NCBI RefSeq assembly: GCF_013201075.1
Contig: NZ_CP053708.1
Location: 3,539,501-3,603,500, forward strand
DNA: 64,000 nucleotides
Direction of reading: 5' to 3'
From: Lichenicola cladoniae
GTDB lineage: Bacteria; Pseudomonadota; Alphaproteobacteria; Acetobacterales; Acetobacteraceae
Position 1 is the first letter of the stretch; every line of letters begins with the position of its first letter. The notes under the pieces are model-generated. The model had not been told where the DNA came from and did no database searches. It saw only the letters and a program-made list of their open reading frames with translations. Below are positions 34,498-42,955 of this stretch, one piece after another. The translations under genes were made by a program, and so were the position numbers.

Positions 34498-37072
34498 ACA
34501 GGCTCAGGGCTGGACTGCCGGCCGGGTGGCCGGGCTTCGCGCGATTGCTCAAGGTCTGCAGGCAAGGCTCCGGGAGCGGCCGGACCTGGAACACGAGATG
34601 GGCTTCAACCGGCTTATCTTCTGCGCGCTGATCGCGACCTACCTCTGGCTCGTTCCGTCCCCCGACATGTTTACGGGCCTACAGGCCTGCGCCGTCTACT
34701 TCGCGTTCGCGCTGGTGCTGATCACCGCCATGGTGCTGCAGCCGCGCATCTCGCACCCGCGTCGCATCGTCGCGATGATCGGTGACCTGACCGCGCTCGG
34801 CACGGAAATGCATATCAGCGGCAGCGCCAATGCCGGCTTCTATCCGCTGTATCTCTGGATCATCTTCGGCAACGGCTTCCGGTTCGGGCTGGGCTACCTG
34901 TTCCTGACGCTGGGCGTGGCGCTGGCGAGCTTCGGTGTCGTGGTCGCGACGACGCCCTATTGGTCCGGCAAGCCGATGCTGTCCGGCAGCCTGTTGCTGG
35001 CCCTGCTGGTCCTGCCCGCTTACGCGAGCGGCCTGATCCGCAAGCTTTCGGAGGCCAAGCGTATCGCCGAGGAAGCCAATCGCGCAAAGAGCCGGTTCCT
35101 CGCCAATGTCAGCCACGAACTCCGCACGCCGCTGAACGCCATCCTGGGCTCGACCTCGTTGCTCCGGGGTACGCCGCTCGAGGCGGAGCAGCGCGAACTG
35201 ACCGATGCCCTCGATGTCGGGACCCGGGCGCTGCTGTCGCTGATCGGCGGCATCCTCGACTTCTCCCGGATCGAGGCGAACCGGATGCCGCTGCGGCTGG
35301 AGCCGTTCGACCTGCCGGACCTGCTGGCGGACATCCGCGAACTGCTCGGCCCGCAGACACGCCTCAAGAACCTCCGGCTGCGCTTCCATGTCACGCAGCG
35401 CGTGCCGGAAATCATCCGGACCGACCGCCGCCATCTCCACGAAGTGCTGCTGAACCTGGCAAGCAATGCCATCAAGTTCACCTCGGCCGGCGAGGTCATG
35501 ATCTCGGTCGATGCCAGGCCGTGCGGTCCGGAGCGTCTACGCTTCCGCTTCGAGGTATCGGACACCGGCATCGGCATCAGGCAGGAAGCGCGCGAACGCA
35601 TTTTCGAAAGCTTCACCCAGGCCGAGCCGACCATCATCGACCGCTTCGGCGGCACCGGCCTCGGCCTCACCATCGCGCGGCAGCTGGTGACGCTGATGGG
35701 CGGCACGATCGGCGTCGAGAGCGTTTTCGGCGAAAGCAGCACGTTCTGGTTCACCATCGAGTGCGACGAGGTCGTTGCCGCAACCACACCGACCGATCAG
35801 ATGGCGATTCCAAACATCCGGGTGGTGCTGCTCTGCGACGATGCGCTCATGGGCGGACGCATCAAGCGGCAACTGGAAGCACTCGGACTGGAGGCCGAGC
35901 GCGCGTCGGATGAGCCGGACGCGCTGGCACGGCTGGCACGGAAGCCGAACGCGGGCGTCCGTCTCCGAACCCTGCTTCTGCTGCAGCGTGACAGTCTGCA
36001 TCCGGCGGCTACGCTCGACGAGGAGACCGGCCGTTTCCTCGGTTCCGCGGACGTGCCGATCATCGGCGTGGCGACACTCGCGGAGACCGGCCCGCCGGCC
36101 GACATCGCGATCCGGCGCTATGTCGGAACCTGGATCTCGCAGCGTCCCGATCCGGCCGAACTTCGCGCCGCCCTCCGCAAGGTGGCCGCCAGGCCGGAAC
36201 AGCACGCGGAACCGGACAGCGTAGCTGGATCGAATGCGGTTCCGAAACGAAGCCTGCATGTGCTGGTAGCAGACGACAACGACATCAATCTCCGTGTCGT
36301 CGCGAAAGTGCTGGAACGCGCGGGTCATTCGATGCGGCTGGTCAGGAACGGCGTCGAAGCGCTCGACGCACTGGAGCAGGAACGGTTCGACATTGTCCTG
36401 ATGGACGTCAACATGCCGGTCATGAACGGGATCGAGGCCACGAAACTCTATCGCTTCGCGTCGCTCGGCGAGCCACGCGTACCGATCGTGGCGCTGACGG
36501 CAGATGCGACGCAGGAGACAGAGCGCGACTGTCTTGAAGCAGGAATGGATGCCTGCCTGACCAAGCCGATCGAGGTGTTTCGGCTCGCCGCCGCACTGGA
36601 GCGCATCGCGCATCCGGCCGCCCCCCCGGCGTCTTCGCAATCGCATCGGTCATCATCCGCGGCGATGCTGCCGATCAGGCAGGTGCCGCAGCACCCGATT
36701 TTCGATGACGAGATGCTGGATAACCTTCGCACACTCGGCGGCGAGGAGTTCCTTGACGAAATGGTCGCAAGCTTCGCCGGCGATGCGGTCCTGCTGGCAG
36801 GCAATATCGCCGGTGCGGCGCAGGATGGCGACCTGCTGATGTTTCGCAGCGAGATCCACGCGCTGCGCAGCTGCGCCGCGAACGTCGGCGCGCTGGCGAT
36901 CCAGGAAGCCTGCAAGTCGTGCCGCGACGTCGGGCCTGCGGAACTGCAGACCCGCGGCGTCGAGTTGGCACGACGCGTAAGCGACGAGGTCGTTCGATTG
37001 GAAGGGGCGGTGGCGCAGTCCCCAAATCGGTACCTGCGCACGCCATCCGCAGCGAGCGAGCTTCCGACATGA
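34484..37072 (+). CDS. rpfC: RpfC-type hybrid sensor histidine kinase (DSF sensor)
   Basis: 862 residues. A short cytoplasmic N-terminus ends in 'RPDLEHEMGFNRLI', then five membrane helices (~40-185) with 'LQPRISHPRRIVAMIGD', 'WIIFGNGFRFGLGYLF' and 'TPYWSGKPMLSGSLLL'. These closely follow Xanthomonas RpfC as I recall it. Next are HisKA (H211, SHELRTP), HATPase (N-box NLASNAIKF, G-box DTGIGI), a degenerate receiver (~443-570, no acceptor Asp), a true receiver (D641) and a C-terminal HPt (H792, EIHALRSCAANVGA). It should relay phosphate to the REC domain of the upstream protein when DSF is sensed. The TTG start at 34484 is tentative; a GTG at 34526 is also possible. Confidence 0.9.
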   Translation: MAEAGQAQGWTAGRVAGLRAIAQGLQARLRERPDLEHEMGFNRLIFCALIATYLWLVPSPDMFTGLQACAVYFAFALVLITAMVLQPRISHPRRIVAMIGDLTALGTEMHISGSANAGFYPLYLWIIFGNGFRFGLGYLFLTLGVALASFGVVVATTPYWSGKPMLSGSLLLALLVLPAYASGLIRKLSEAKRIAEEANRAKSRFLANVSHELRTPLNAILGSTSLLRGTPLEAEQRELTDALDVGTRALLSLIGGILDFSRIEANRMPLRLEPFDLPDLLADIRELLGPQTRLKNLRLRFHVTQRVPEIIRTDRRHLHEVLLNLASNAIKFTSAGEVMISVDARPCGPERLRFRFEVSDTGIGIRQEARERIFESFTQAEPTIIDRFGGTGLGLTIARQLVTLMGGTIGVESVFGESSTFWFTIECDEVVAATTPTDQMAIPNIRVVLLCDDALMGGRIKRQLEALGLEAERASDEPDALARLARKPNAGVRLRTLLLLQRDSLHPAATLDEETGRFLGSADVPIIGVATLAETGPPADIAIRRYVGTWISQRPDPAELRAALRKVAARPEQHAEPDSVAGSNAVPKRSLHVLVADDNDINLRVVAKVLERAGHSMRLVRNGVEALDALEQERFDIVLMDVNMPVMNGIEATKLYRFASLGEPRVPIVALTADATQETERDCLEAGMDACLTKPIEVFRLAAALERIAHPAAPPASSQSHRSSSAAMLPIRQVPQHPIFDDEMLDNLRTLGGEEFLDEMVASFAGDAVLLAGNIAGAAQDGDLLMFRSEIHALRSCAANVGALAIQEACKSCRDVGPAELQTRGVELARRVSDEVVRLEGAVAQSPNRYLRTPSAASELPT

Positions 37073-37121
37073 AGCCGCTGGCTGTCGGGAGACGGACGCT
37101 TGATCACCGCGTTCCCGCGCC

Positions 37122-38099
37122 TTATTCGGCCGCTACGGCATGGGCCGGCTCCATCGCCATCAGCCGGCGCCGCTGTGCCGCGACCAGGCGCTCCATCTTG
37201 CGCAGGTCGGGCTCGCCGAGCTGCAGCGCGGCATCGACCCAGATTTCGACCACGTCGCGCAGTTCCTGCTCGGTGATCGCGTTGACACGGCGGCGCGCGC
37301 GCAGAAGCGCATGATGTGCGTTGAACTTGCGACTGTTGCGGGCGATGTAGTTCCGGACCGTCAGGACGCCCTCGCCATCTTCGGCAAGCACGTCGACGAC
37401 ACCCATCGCATGCAGTTCCTCGCCGGTGTAGAGGCGGCCGGACATGATCATCGCTTCTGCACGTGCGGCATCGAGCCTGCGTCGCAGGAAGCTATAGGCG
37501 CCCATGCCCGGAAACAGGTTGAACAGCACCTCGGGGAGACCGAGCTTCGCGCTGCGCTCGGCAACCAGCACGTCGTAGGACAGAGCGCTTTCGAAACCGC
37601 CACCGAGTGCGTCGCCCTGCACGAGCCCGATGGTGATGATCGGCTGGTGGAAGGCGACGTGATTGTTGAAAATCACGTCGATGCAGAGGTGCGCGTAGTC
37701 GCGCAGCACGGTCTCGTCGCGCTCGCGGATACGATCGGCGAACAGGGCCAGGTCGCCACCAAGATTATAGATGCCGGGAATATCCGAGCCGAACACGAAA
37801 TACTGGACCGGATCCTGGTTCCGGGCGATCTGGCGCTCCCGCAGGGTCCTGACAACGCCATGGGTCGACAGAACGTCGCGCAACAATGGCGGAGTGACCC
37901 GGACGGTTCCATGACGCAATTGCATCATGCTCCAGAACGTCCGAGCATCGGGATCATAGCGGTTTGCCAGATGATCGAAATCCACGACCGCATGATGATC
38001 GTCGCTCCCGCCGAAGATCGGAGAGGCATAAGATGCTCCGGGCTGTTCGGTCGTATCGAGCGCGCTGAAATGCTGGGCCTGCTTATTGATAAAGGTCAC
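37122..38099 (-). CDS. rpfF: RpfF-type crotonase, DSF-family signal synthase
   Basis: 325 residues from a GTG at 38099 with AAAGGA seven bases upstream; an ATG at 38174 is longer. A crotonase-fold enzyme matching RpfF in 'YNLGGDLALFADRIRERD', 'IGLVQGDALGGGFESAL', 'GLPEVLFNLFPGMGAYSF' and 'EIWVDAALQLGEPDLRKMERL'. The two catalytic glutamates sit at E170 (GGGFE) and E190 (GLPE), 20 residues apart as in Xanthomonas. RpfF acts as dehydratase and thioesterase on 3-hydroxyacyl-ACP, releasing cis-2-unsaturated fatty acids. The N-terminus is ~35 residues longer than in Xanthomonas. It is convergent with the sensor kinase gene (49 bp apart). Confidence 0.92.
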   Translation of the reverse strand: MTFINKQAQHFSALDTTEQPGASYASPIFGGSDDHHAVVDFDHLANRYDPDARTFWSMMQLRHGTVRVTPPLLRDVLSTHGVVRTLRERQIARNQDPVQYFVFGSDIPGIYNLGGDLALFADRIRERDETVLRDYAHLCIDVIFNNHVAFHQPIITIGLVQGDALGGGFESALSYDVLVAERSAKLGLPEVLFNLFPGMGAYSFLRRRLDAARAEAMIMSGRLYTGEELHAMGVVDVLAEDGEGVLTVRNYIARNSRKFNAHHALLRARRRVNAITEQELRDVVEIWVDAALQLGEPDLRKMERLVAAQRRRLMAMEPAHAVAAE

Positions 38100-38138
38100 G
38101 GCACAATCCTTTTGTAGATGCTGAGCGTTGCGAATACA

Positions 38139-38161
38139 GACGAACCCAGGCGCGGTTCGTC
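38139..38161 (-). promoter_or_regulatory. Perfect 8-bp inverted repeat in the rpfF leader
   Basis: GACGAACC (38139-38146) and GGTTCGTC (38154-38161) are exact reverse complements separated by 7 bases, 40-62 bp upstream of the rpfF GTG. It could be an operator or a leader hairpin controlling signal synthesis. Confidence 0.5.
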
Positions 38162-38265
38162 CATGCAACCCCAACAGTGTGTGCCGTCTTGGTATCCCCC
38201 CGCTACATCCTTATTCAGTTAACGTTACTGTCACGCAGACTTATCTCTATTTTTAGATACGGACG

Positions 38266-38285
38266 TCACATGAAATGGAATGTGA
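38266..38285. promoter_or_regulatory. TCACAT-N8-ATGTGA inverted repeat
   Basis: Six-base perfect arms with an 8-base spacer lie in an AT-rich stretch between the WD40 stop (38314) and rpfF (start 38099). It may be a transcript-end hairpin for the WD40 gene or an upstream regulatory site for rpfF. The half-sites are those of CRP-type sites in everted order. Confidence 0.35.
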
Positions 38286-38313
38286 GACGATCCCTGTATT
38301 AGGGCGGTCATCA

Positions 38314-39438
38314 TCAGCGGGCAGCTAGATCGACGACCGCCATCCTTCCGTTTTCGCAACCAAAGGCCAGCAACGTTCCGGCGGGATTGAACGCCAGTGC
38401 ACTGACCGAACTGCTGCCTCCGCCGTCGCCCGGACCGCATACCGGCAAAACCCTTTTCGTCGCGACATCGGACATCAGGACAGTGCCATCGGCGAAGCCG
38501 GCCGCGACCAGTTCATGCTGCGGATGGAACGCGACGCGGGTGCACATCGAATTCGGCGCACCGGCCAGTTCGACCGGCGGCTTGCCCATCGGCCCGCCGC
38601 CGAAGAACGGCCACAGCACCACCACCTCGGCGCCACTGGTGGCGAGCCAGCGCCCGTTGCGGGAGAAGCTGAACGACTGGGTCTTCTGCGGATAACCGCT
38701 CATGCGCATGTTGTGACTGTCGGACAGCCGCCAGCCATGCAGCTCGTTCTCCTGCATCGCAGTGACCACCGCCTCGCCGTCGGGGTGGATGGCGATGCCG
38801 ATATGGCTGCCCTTCCAGGTCAGCAGGCGCGGCGTGTCGGATCTCGAGTTGGCGAACCAGATCGAGGCGCCGTTATAGTGCGAGGCGGCGATCCGCTTGC
38901 CTTTGGCGTCGAAGGCAATGCCTGAGACCGTGCTGTCGTGGTCGAGCGTCCTGAGCAGCTTGCCCTCGGCGTCGCGGAGTTCGACCTGCTTGCCGACCGC
39001 GGAGGCGATCAGGCCCTTGCCGCCATCGCTGCCCGGGCGTTTCGCCGAACCCGGCTTGTCCTCCGAGAAACTTGCCACATGTTCGACCCAGCGACGGCCG
39101 CTGGCGAGCACGCTCGCCTCCAGGGTGTCGCCGTCGACACGGCACAGGCGGTTGTCGTCGCCGCCGGTCAGGAAGCCACGGCCGGCGATGTCTGGCGCCA
39201 GGCCGAGAATTGCACCGTCATGCGCTGCCGCCACGCGCCAGTTGCCGCCGCTGGCAGGAGACGATGCGAGATGCAGTTCGCCCTCGCCGGTTGCGAAGGC
39301 GGCCAGGCTACCATCGCGCGAGAATGCGCATCCGAGCACGAACGCATCGACCGTATGGGTGATGCCACGCGTCCGGAGCAGATGGTCGGGATCGGACAAA
39401 GCTGCCTCCATGGCCGCGTCTCCTGTGGAAGTGCTCAT
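38314..39438 (-). CDS. WD40-repeat beta-propeller protein
   Basis: 374 residues with about seven WD40-type blades, e.g. 'VLGCAFSRDGSLAAFATGEGELHLAS', 'SGIAFDAKGKRIAASHYNGASIWFA' and 'TRVAFHPQHELVAAGFADGTVLMSD'. No signal peptide is visible. Its ATG overlaps the stop codon of the upstream CobW-family gene by 4 bp, so translation is coupled. As I recall, this CobW-WD40 pairing recurs in alphaproteobacteria, suggesting the propeller is a partner or target of the metallochaperone. Its molecular role is unknown. Confidence 0.9.
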   Translation of the reverse strand: MSTSTGDAAMEAALSDPDHLLRTRGITHTVDAFVLGCAFSRDGSLAAFATGEGELHLASSPASGGNWRVAAAHDGAILGLAPDIAGRGFLTGGDDNRLCRVDGDTLEASVLASGRRWVEHVASFSEDKPGSAKRPGSDGGKGLIASAVGKQVELRDAEGKLLRTLDHDSTVSGIAFDAKGKRIAASHYNGASIWFANSRSDTPRLLTWKGSHIGIAIHPDGEAVVTAMQENELHGWRLSDSHNMRMSGYPQKTQSFSFSRNGRWLATSGAEVVVLWPFFGGGPMGKPPVELAGAPNSMCTRVAFHPQHELVAAGFADGTVLMSDVATKRVLPVCGPGDGGGSSSVSALAFNPAGTLLAFGCENGRMAVVDLAAR

Positions 39439-40439
39439 CGGGCGCGGCAGCTCTCGAAGCCCCGGCGAAGACGGGGTCGGTTCAGGTTGCGACCGATGAA
39501 CACCAGCCGCGACGTCCGCGCATCGTCTGGCTTCCAGGCGCCGATGAAATCGCCATCGGCCATCATGTGGACGGCCTGGAACGCGAACCGGCGGTTCTCG
39601 CCGGTAAAGCTCAGGATGCCCTTGGAGCGCAGGATGTCGCCGCCCTGTTCCTGCAGGAGTGCCCCGATCCAGGCCTGGAACTTGCCCTGGTCGAGCGGCT
39701 CGTCGACCTCGAACGACAGGCTGGTGATGTCCTCGTTATGACTGTGGCTGTCGTTCTCCAGGAAGTCCGGCGCGACCTCGAGTGCCCGGCCGAGGTCGAA
39801 GCCGCCCTGGTCCAGCACGTCTGTGATCGGCACGTTGCCGCGCACCGCGCGATGCAGCCTGACGAACCGGTTGATGCCACGGATCCGCTCCTCGAGCGCC
39901 ACCAGCGTGGCCTCGTCCACCAGGTCGGTCTTGTTCAGTACGATGACGTCGGCGAACGCGATCTGCGTCCGCGCCTCGGGACTGTCCTCGAGCCTTGCGG
40001 GCAGGTTCAGCGCATCGACCACGGTCACCACCGCATCGAGGCGGGTGCGGGCGCGGATATCGTCGTCGACGAAGAAGGTCTGGGCGACCGGCGCCGGGTC
40101 GGCGAGGCCGGTGGTCTCGACGATGATGCCGTCGAACCTGGTCCGGCGCTTCATCAGCGCGCCCAGGATGCGGATCAGGTCGCCGCGCACGGTGCAGCAG
40201 ATGCAGCCGTTGTTCATCTCGAACACTTCCTCGTCGCTCTCGACGACGAGGTCGTTATCCACCCCGAGCTCCCCGAACTCGTTGATCACCACCGCATATT
40301 TACGGCCGTGCTGCCCGGTCAGGATGTGGTTCAGCAGCGTGGTCTTGCCGGCGCCGAGATAGCCGGTCAGCACGGTGACCGGGACCAGGCCCGGCTCGGC
40401 CACTGCCTGTTCTCTGGGATCGGTCATCGCGTCAGCCAT
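39435..40439 (-). CDS. CobW/COG0523-family G3E GTPase (metal chaperone)
   Basis: 334 residues from ATG 40439 (MADAMTDPREQ); an ATG at 40427 is an alternative. Walker A (LTGYLGAGKTTLLNH), the metal-binding CxCC (NNGCICCTVRGDL), ETTGLADP and the NKxD motif (VLNKTDLVD) are intact. A His-rich stretch (ENDSHSHNEDI) precedes the C-terminal CobW_C domain (GILSFTGENRRFAFQAVHMM). Members insert or sort Zn or Co. It overlaps the O-antigen ligase-like gene at its start (8 bp) and the WD40 gene at its stop (4 bp). No Zur box was recognised. Confidence 0.93.
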   Translation of the reverse strand: MADAMTDPREQAVAEPGLVPVTVLTGYLGAGKTTLLNHILTGQHGRKYAVVINEFGELGVDNDLVVESDEEVFEMNNGCICCTVRGDLIRILGALMKRRTRFDGIIVETTGLADPAPVAQTFFVDDDIRARTRLDAVVTVVDALNLPARLEDSPEARTQIAFADVIVLNKTDLVDEATLVALEERIRGINRFVRLHRAVRGNVPITDVLDQGGFDLGRALEVAPDFLENDSHSHNEDITSLSFEVDEPLDQGKFQAWIGALLQEQGGDILRSKGILSFTGENRRFAFQAVHMMADGDFIGAWKPDDARTSRLVFIGRNLNRPRLRRGFESCRAR

Positions 40440-41811
40440 GTTGTTTCTCACTGTCCGTGTTGGCCTGGATATAGGCGGCGCCTGCAGTCTGCACAGGGGA
40501 TCGGGCTATCCCGGACGCTTCTGCCAGCCCTGTTCCCAGGAGCAGGAAGAACCATCCGCCGAGCGGCATGTTGGTGAATGCGCTGGCCGATGCGATCGGC
40601 CATTCATGGATGAACACCGCGGCGAACAGGCCGACCCGCCAGGCCTGCCGCGTTCCGCCCGCGCCCTGGGCCAGGCCCCGCCCGAGGGCGACGAGCCAGG
40701 CAACCACCATGGCGCAGAACATCGCCAGCCCGATCAGGCCGGAGTCGGTCAGTGCCTGCAGAACGTGGTTATGGGCGTGCTGGACGCAGATCGCGGCACC
40801 ACCGCCACTGCCGTTGTTCAGGCTCCAGGGGGGCCAGTCCTGGAAGTAGGCGGGTAGCGGGCATCCGTTGCGGAAGCCGTCGAAACCGAGCCCAGTCAAC
40901 GGGTTGGCGATCGCGATGGCCAGCGCTCTATTATAGATCAACCCGTACGGGCTGTTCGGGAAGTCATGCATCTGCGTGCCGAAGAGCACTACCAGGTGCT
41001 TGAAGCTGTGCGGCGAGACGAACGCGCTGATCGCGATCAGCACCGGCGCCGCGGCAAGAGCCGCCAGCAGCGGCAGCCGCAGCCGTCGCAGCACCAGCCC
41101 CGACACGACCAGGCCGAGCAGCACCAGCAGCATCGGCATCCGCTGGCCCGCCAGCACCATCACGGCGAGCCCCGCCAGCAACGGCAGCACCGAGGCCGCA
41201 AGCAGCCACCAGCGAGAATGGCGATTCGTGGACCCGGCGCGGTCGGCAATCCAGGTGCTCGCGACCAGCATCACCGGCAGCAGCAGGCGGGACAGCGGCG
41301 CCGAGGCACGCGGCTTGTCGTATGGGCCGGTCAGGGTACCGTCGTGGAAGCGGGGATCGCCGAACAGATTGTAGCCGGTCACCGCCTGCAGCAGCAGTTG
41401 CGCCGCGATGTACAGGCAGGCAGCCACGAGCAACCCGCGCATGAGCCGGCGGGACCGCGGGTCCGACAGCACCCCATGCTGGAGCGCCGCCACGAACACC
41501 AGGAACCGCAGGGTCGCAAGTGCCTGGCCGAAATCGGGCCAGCCGCCGATGCCGAATGGCCCGACGGGCAGCGAGCACATGACGAGCCAAAGCCACCAGA
41601 ACAGCGATACGGGCACCCAGCGCGTTCGCAACCAGAGCCAGTCATGGCTGATGGCGGATCGCAGCAGGAAGGCAGTGGCGGTGATGTCGATCATCGCCTC
41701 GGCAATCCCACGGCCATGCACCAGGAAGACCGGACACAGCAGTGCCGCGACGAGACACAGGCGGTCGAGCAGGCGGATCGCCGTGGGACGGGACAGAGAG
41801 GGTGAAGACAT
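40432..41811 (-). CDS. O-antigen ligase/polymerase-like membrane protein
   Basis: About 459 residues from ATG 41811 (MSSPSLSRPTAIRLL). Ten or more hydrophobic helices are seen, with a large periplasmic loop in the C-terminal half containing 'NPLTGLGFDGFRNGCPLP' and 'CVQHAHNHVLQALTDSGLIGLA'. The G-x-G-x-x-x-F ... H-x-H-N-x-x-L pattern is that of the Wzy_C/WaaL O-antigen ligase domain. It joins or polymerises surface polysaccharide at the periplasmic face. It follows a GT4 gene in the same direction, 11 bp apart. Confidence 0.88.
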   Translation of the reverse strand: MSSPSLSRPTAIRLLDRLCLVAALLCPVFLVHGRGIAEAMIDITATAFLLRSAISHDWLWLRTRWVPVSLFWWLWLVMCSLPVGPFGIGGWPDFGQALATLRFLVFVAALQHGVLSDPRSRRLMRGLLVAACLYIAAQLLLQAVTGYNLFGDPRFHDGTLTGPYDKPRASAPLSRLLLPVMLVASTWIADRAGSTNRHSRWWLLAASVLPLLAGLAVMVLAGQRMPMLLVLLGLVVSGLVLRRLRLPLLAALAAAPVLIAISAFVSPHSFKHLVVLFGTQMHDFPNSPYGLIYNRALAIAIANPLTGLGFDGFRNGCPLPAYFQDWPPWSLNNGSGGGAAICVQHAHNHVLQALTDSGLIGLAMFCAMVVAWLVALGRGLAQGAGGTRQAWRVGLFAAVFIHEWPIASASAFTNMPLGGWFFLLLGTGLAEASGIARSPVQTAGAAYIQANTDSEKQHG

Positions 41812-41822
41812 CGGCACAGGGG

Positions 41823-42932
41823 TTAGCGCGAACGCGGTATCCAAGGAAATGACGCCAGTGCGTCATGGCGAAGGGTCCGCAGCCGGGCGCGGGCTTCCGG
41901 TAGGTCGAATCCGCGGGCACGGGCAAGCCCCGCCCCGGATAGCCGTGCACGTTCGGTCTGGCCATGACCGAGCCGCAGCAATGCGGCTGCCAGCGTTTCG
42001 GGCCGATCGGGATCGATCACCAGGGCCGCATCGGCCACCAGTTTGGCAAGGCCGCCACGCCCGGAGCAGACCAGGGCCGCGCCGCAGGCCATCGCCTCCA
42101 GCGCGGTCATTCCGAACGGCTCCATCCACCGGCTCGGCACGACGACGATCGCCGCCCGCGCCATCGCCTCCAGCACAGCGGCATGCGGCTGGTAGCCCGC
42201 GAGCGTCACGCCGGCCCGTCCGGCCGCCGGACGCAACGTGGCCAGGAACGGTGTATCGGCCGCGCCGTGATGAAAACGGTCGGCGCCGATCATCTCCGCA
42301 CGCCAGCCGGGCAGCGACGGCAGCACCTGCGCGCACGCGGCGACGAAGCTGTCGGCGCCCTTATCCGCGACCAGCCGGCCGGCGAACAGGATCAACCGCT
42401 CGCGTGCCTCGGCGGGACGGGGCGGTGGCAGCGCTGCCAGATCCAGGCAGTTGGGCAGGAGCCCGATCGTGACGCCCGGCCCCACGCCCTCGAGGAAGCG
42501 GCTGCGCAGATAGTCCGAGACCGCGACGATCCGCATCCGCCCGGCCAGCGCCCGCCGGGCCCGCGGCGACCGGGCGCCCCGCATGTCCTGCGGGTCGTTA
42601 TGGAGGAACAGGCAGACGGGAATGCGCGGCAAGCGTCGGGCCAGCATCGACGCGACCTCCGGCCGGTTTTGAACCTCGATCAAATCCGGAGGTGTCGGCG
42701 CCAGCATCCGTGCGGCGGCAGCGGCATAACGGGCACCCCCACCTCGGACGAACGGGTCACGTGGCCAATCCGGCGCCTGCACCGGCCAGAAGTGCCGGTC
42801 GGCGAATGGTGCCTGCGACAGCTTCCGTCCGAGGATCAGGTCCTGCGGGTCCGACAGCCGGTGCACCAGCAGCCCGATGGCGCCGACCGCATCCGGCGAG
42901 AAACCCTCGCGCGGCGGCAGCACGATCGCCAC
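41823..42932 (-). CDS. Glycosyltransferase family 4 protein
   Basis: 369 residues from GTG 42932 (MAIVLPPREGFSPDAVGAIG). A GT-B fold enzyme: 'LIEVQNRPEVASML', 'RLILFAGRLVADKGADSFVAAC' and the C-terminal nucleotide-sugar site 'VVPSRWMEPFGMTALEAMACGAALVCSGRGG', with the E-x7-E glutamates. It probably adds a sugar to lipopolysaccharide or a capsule precursor, given the ligase-like gene immediately downstream. An upstream non-ATG start cannot be excluded. Confidence 0.9.
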   Translation of the reverse strand: MAIVLPPREGFSPDAVGAIGLLVHRLSDPQDLILGRKLSQAPFADRHFWPVQAPDWPRDPFVRGGGARYAAAAARMLAPTPPDLIEVQNRPEVASMLARRLPRIPVCLFLHNDPQDMRGARSPRARRALAGRMRIVAVSDYLRSRFLEGVGPGVTIGLLPNCLDLAALPPPRPAEARERLILFAGRLVADKGADSFVAACAQVLPSLPGWRAEMIGADRFHHGAADTPFLATLRPAAGRAGVTLAGYQPHAAVLEAMARAAIVVVPSRWMEPFGMTALEAMACGAALVCSGRGGLAKLVADAALVIDPDRPETLAAALLRLGHGQTERARLSGAGLARARGFDLPEARARLRTLRHDALASFPWIPRSR

Positions 42933-42955
42933 GCGCGGATCATCGACAGCTATGA

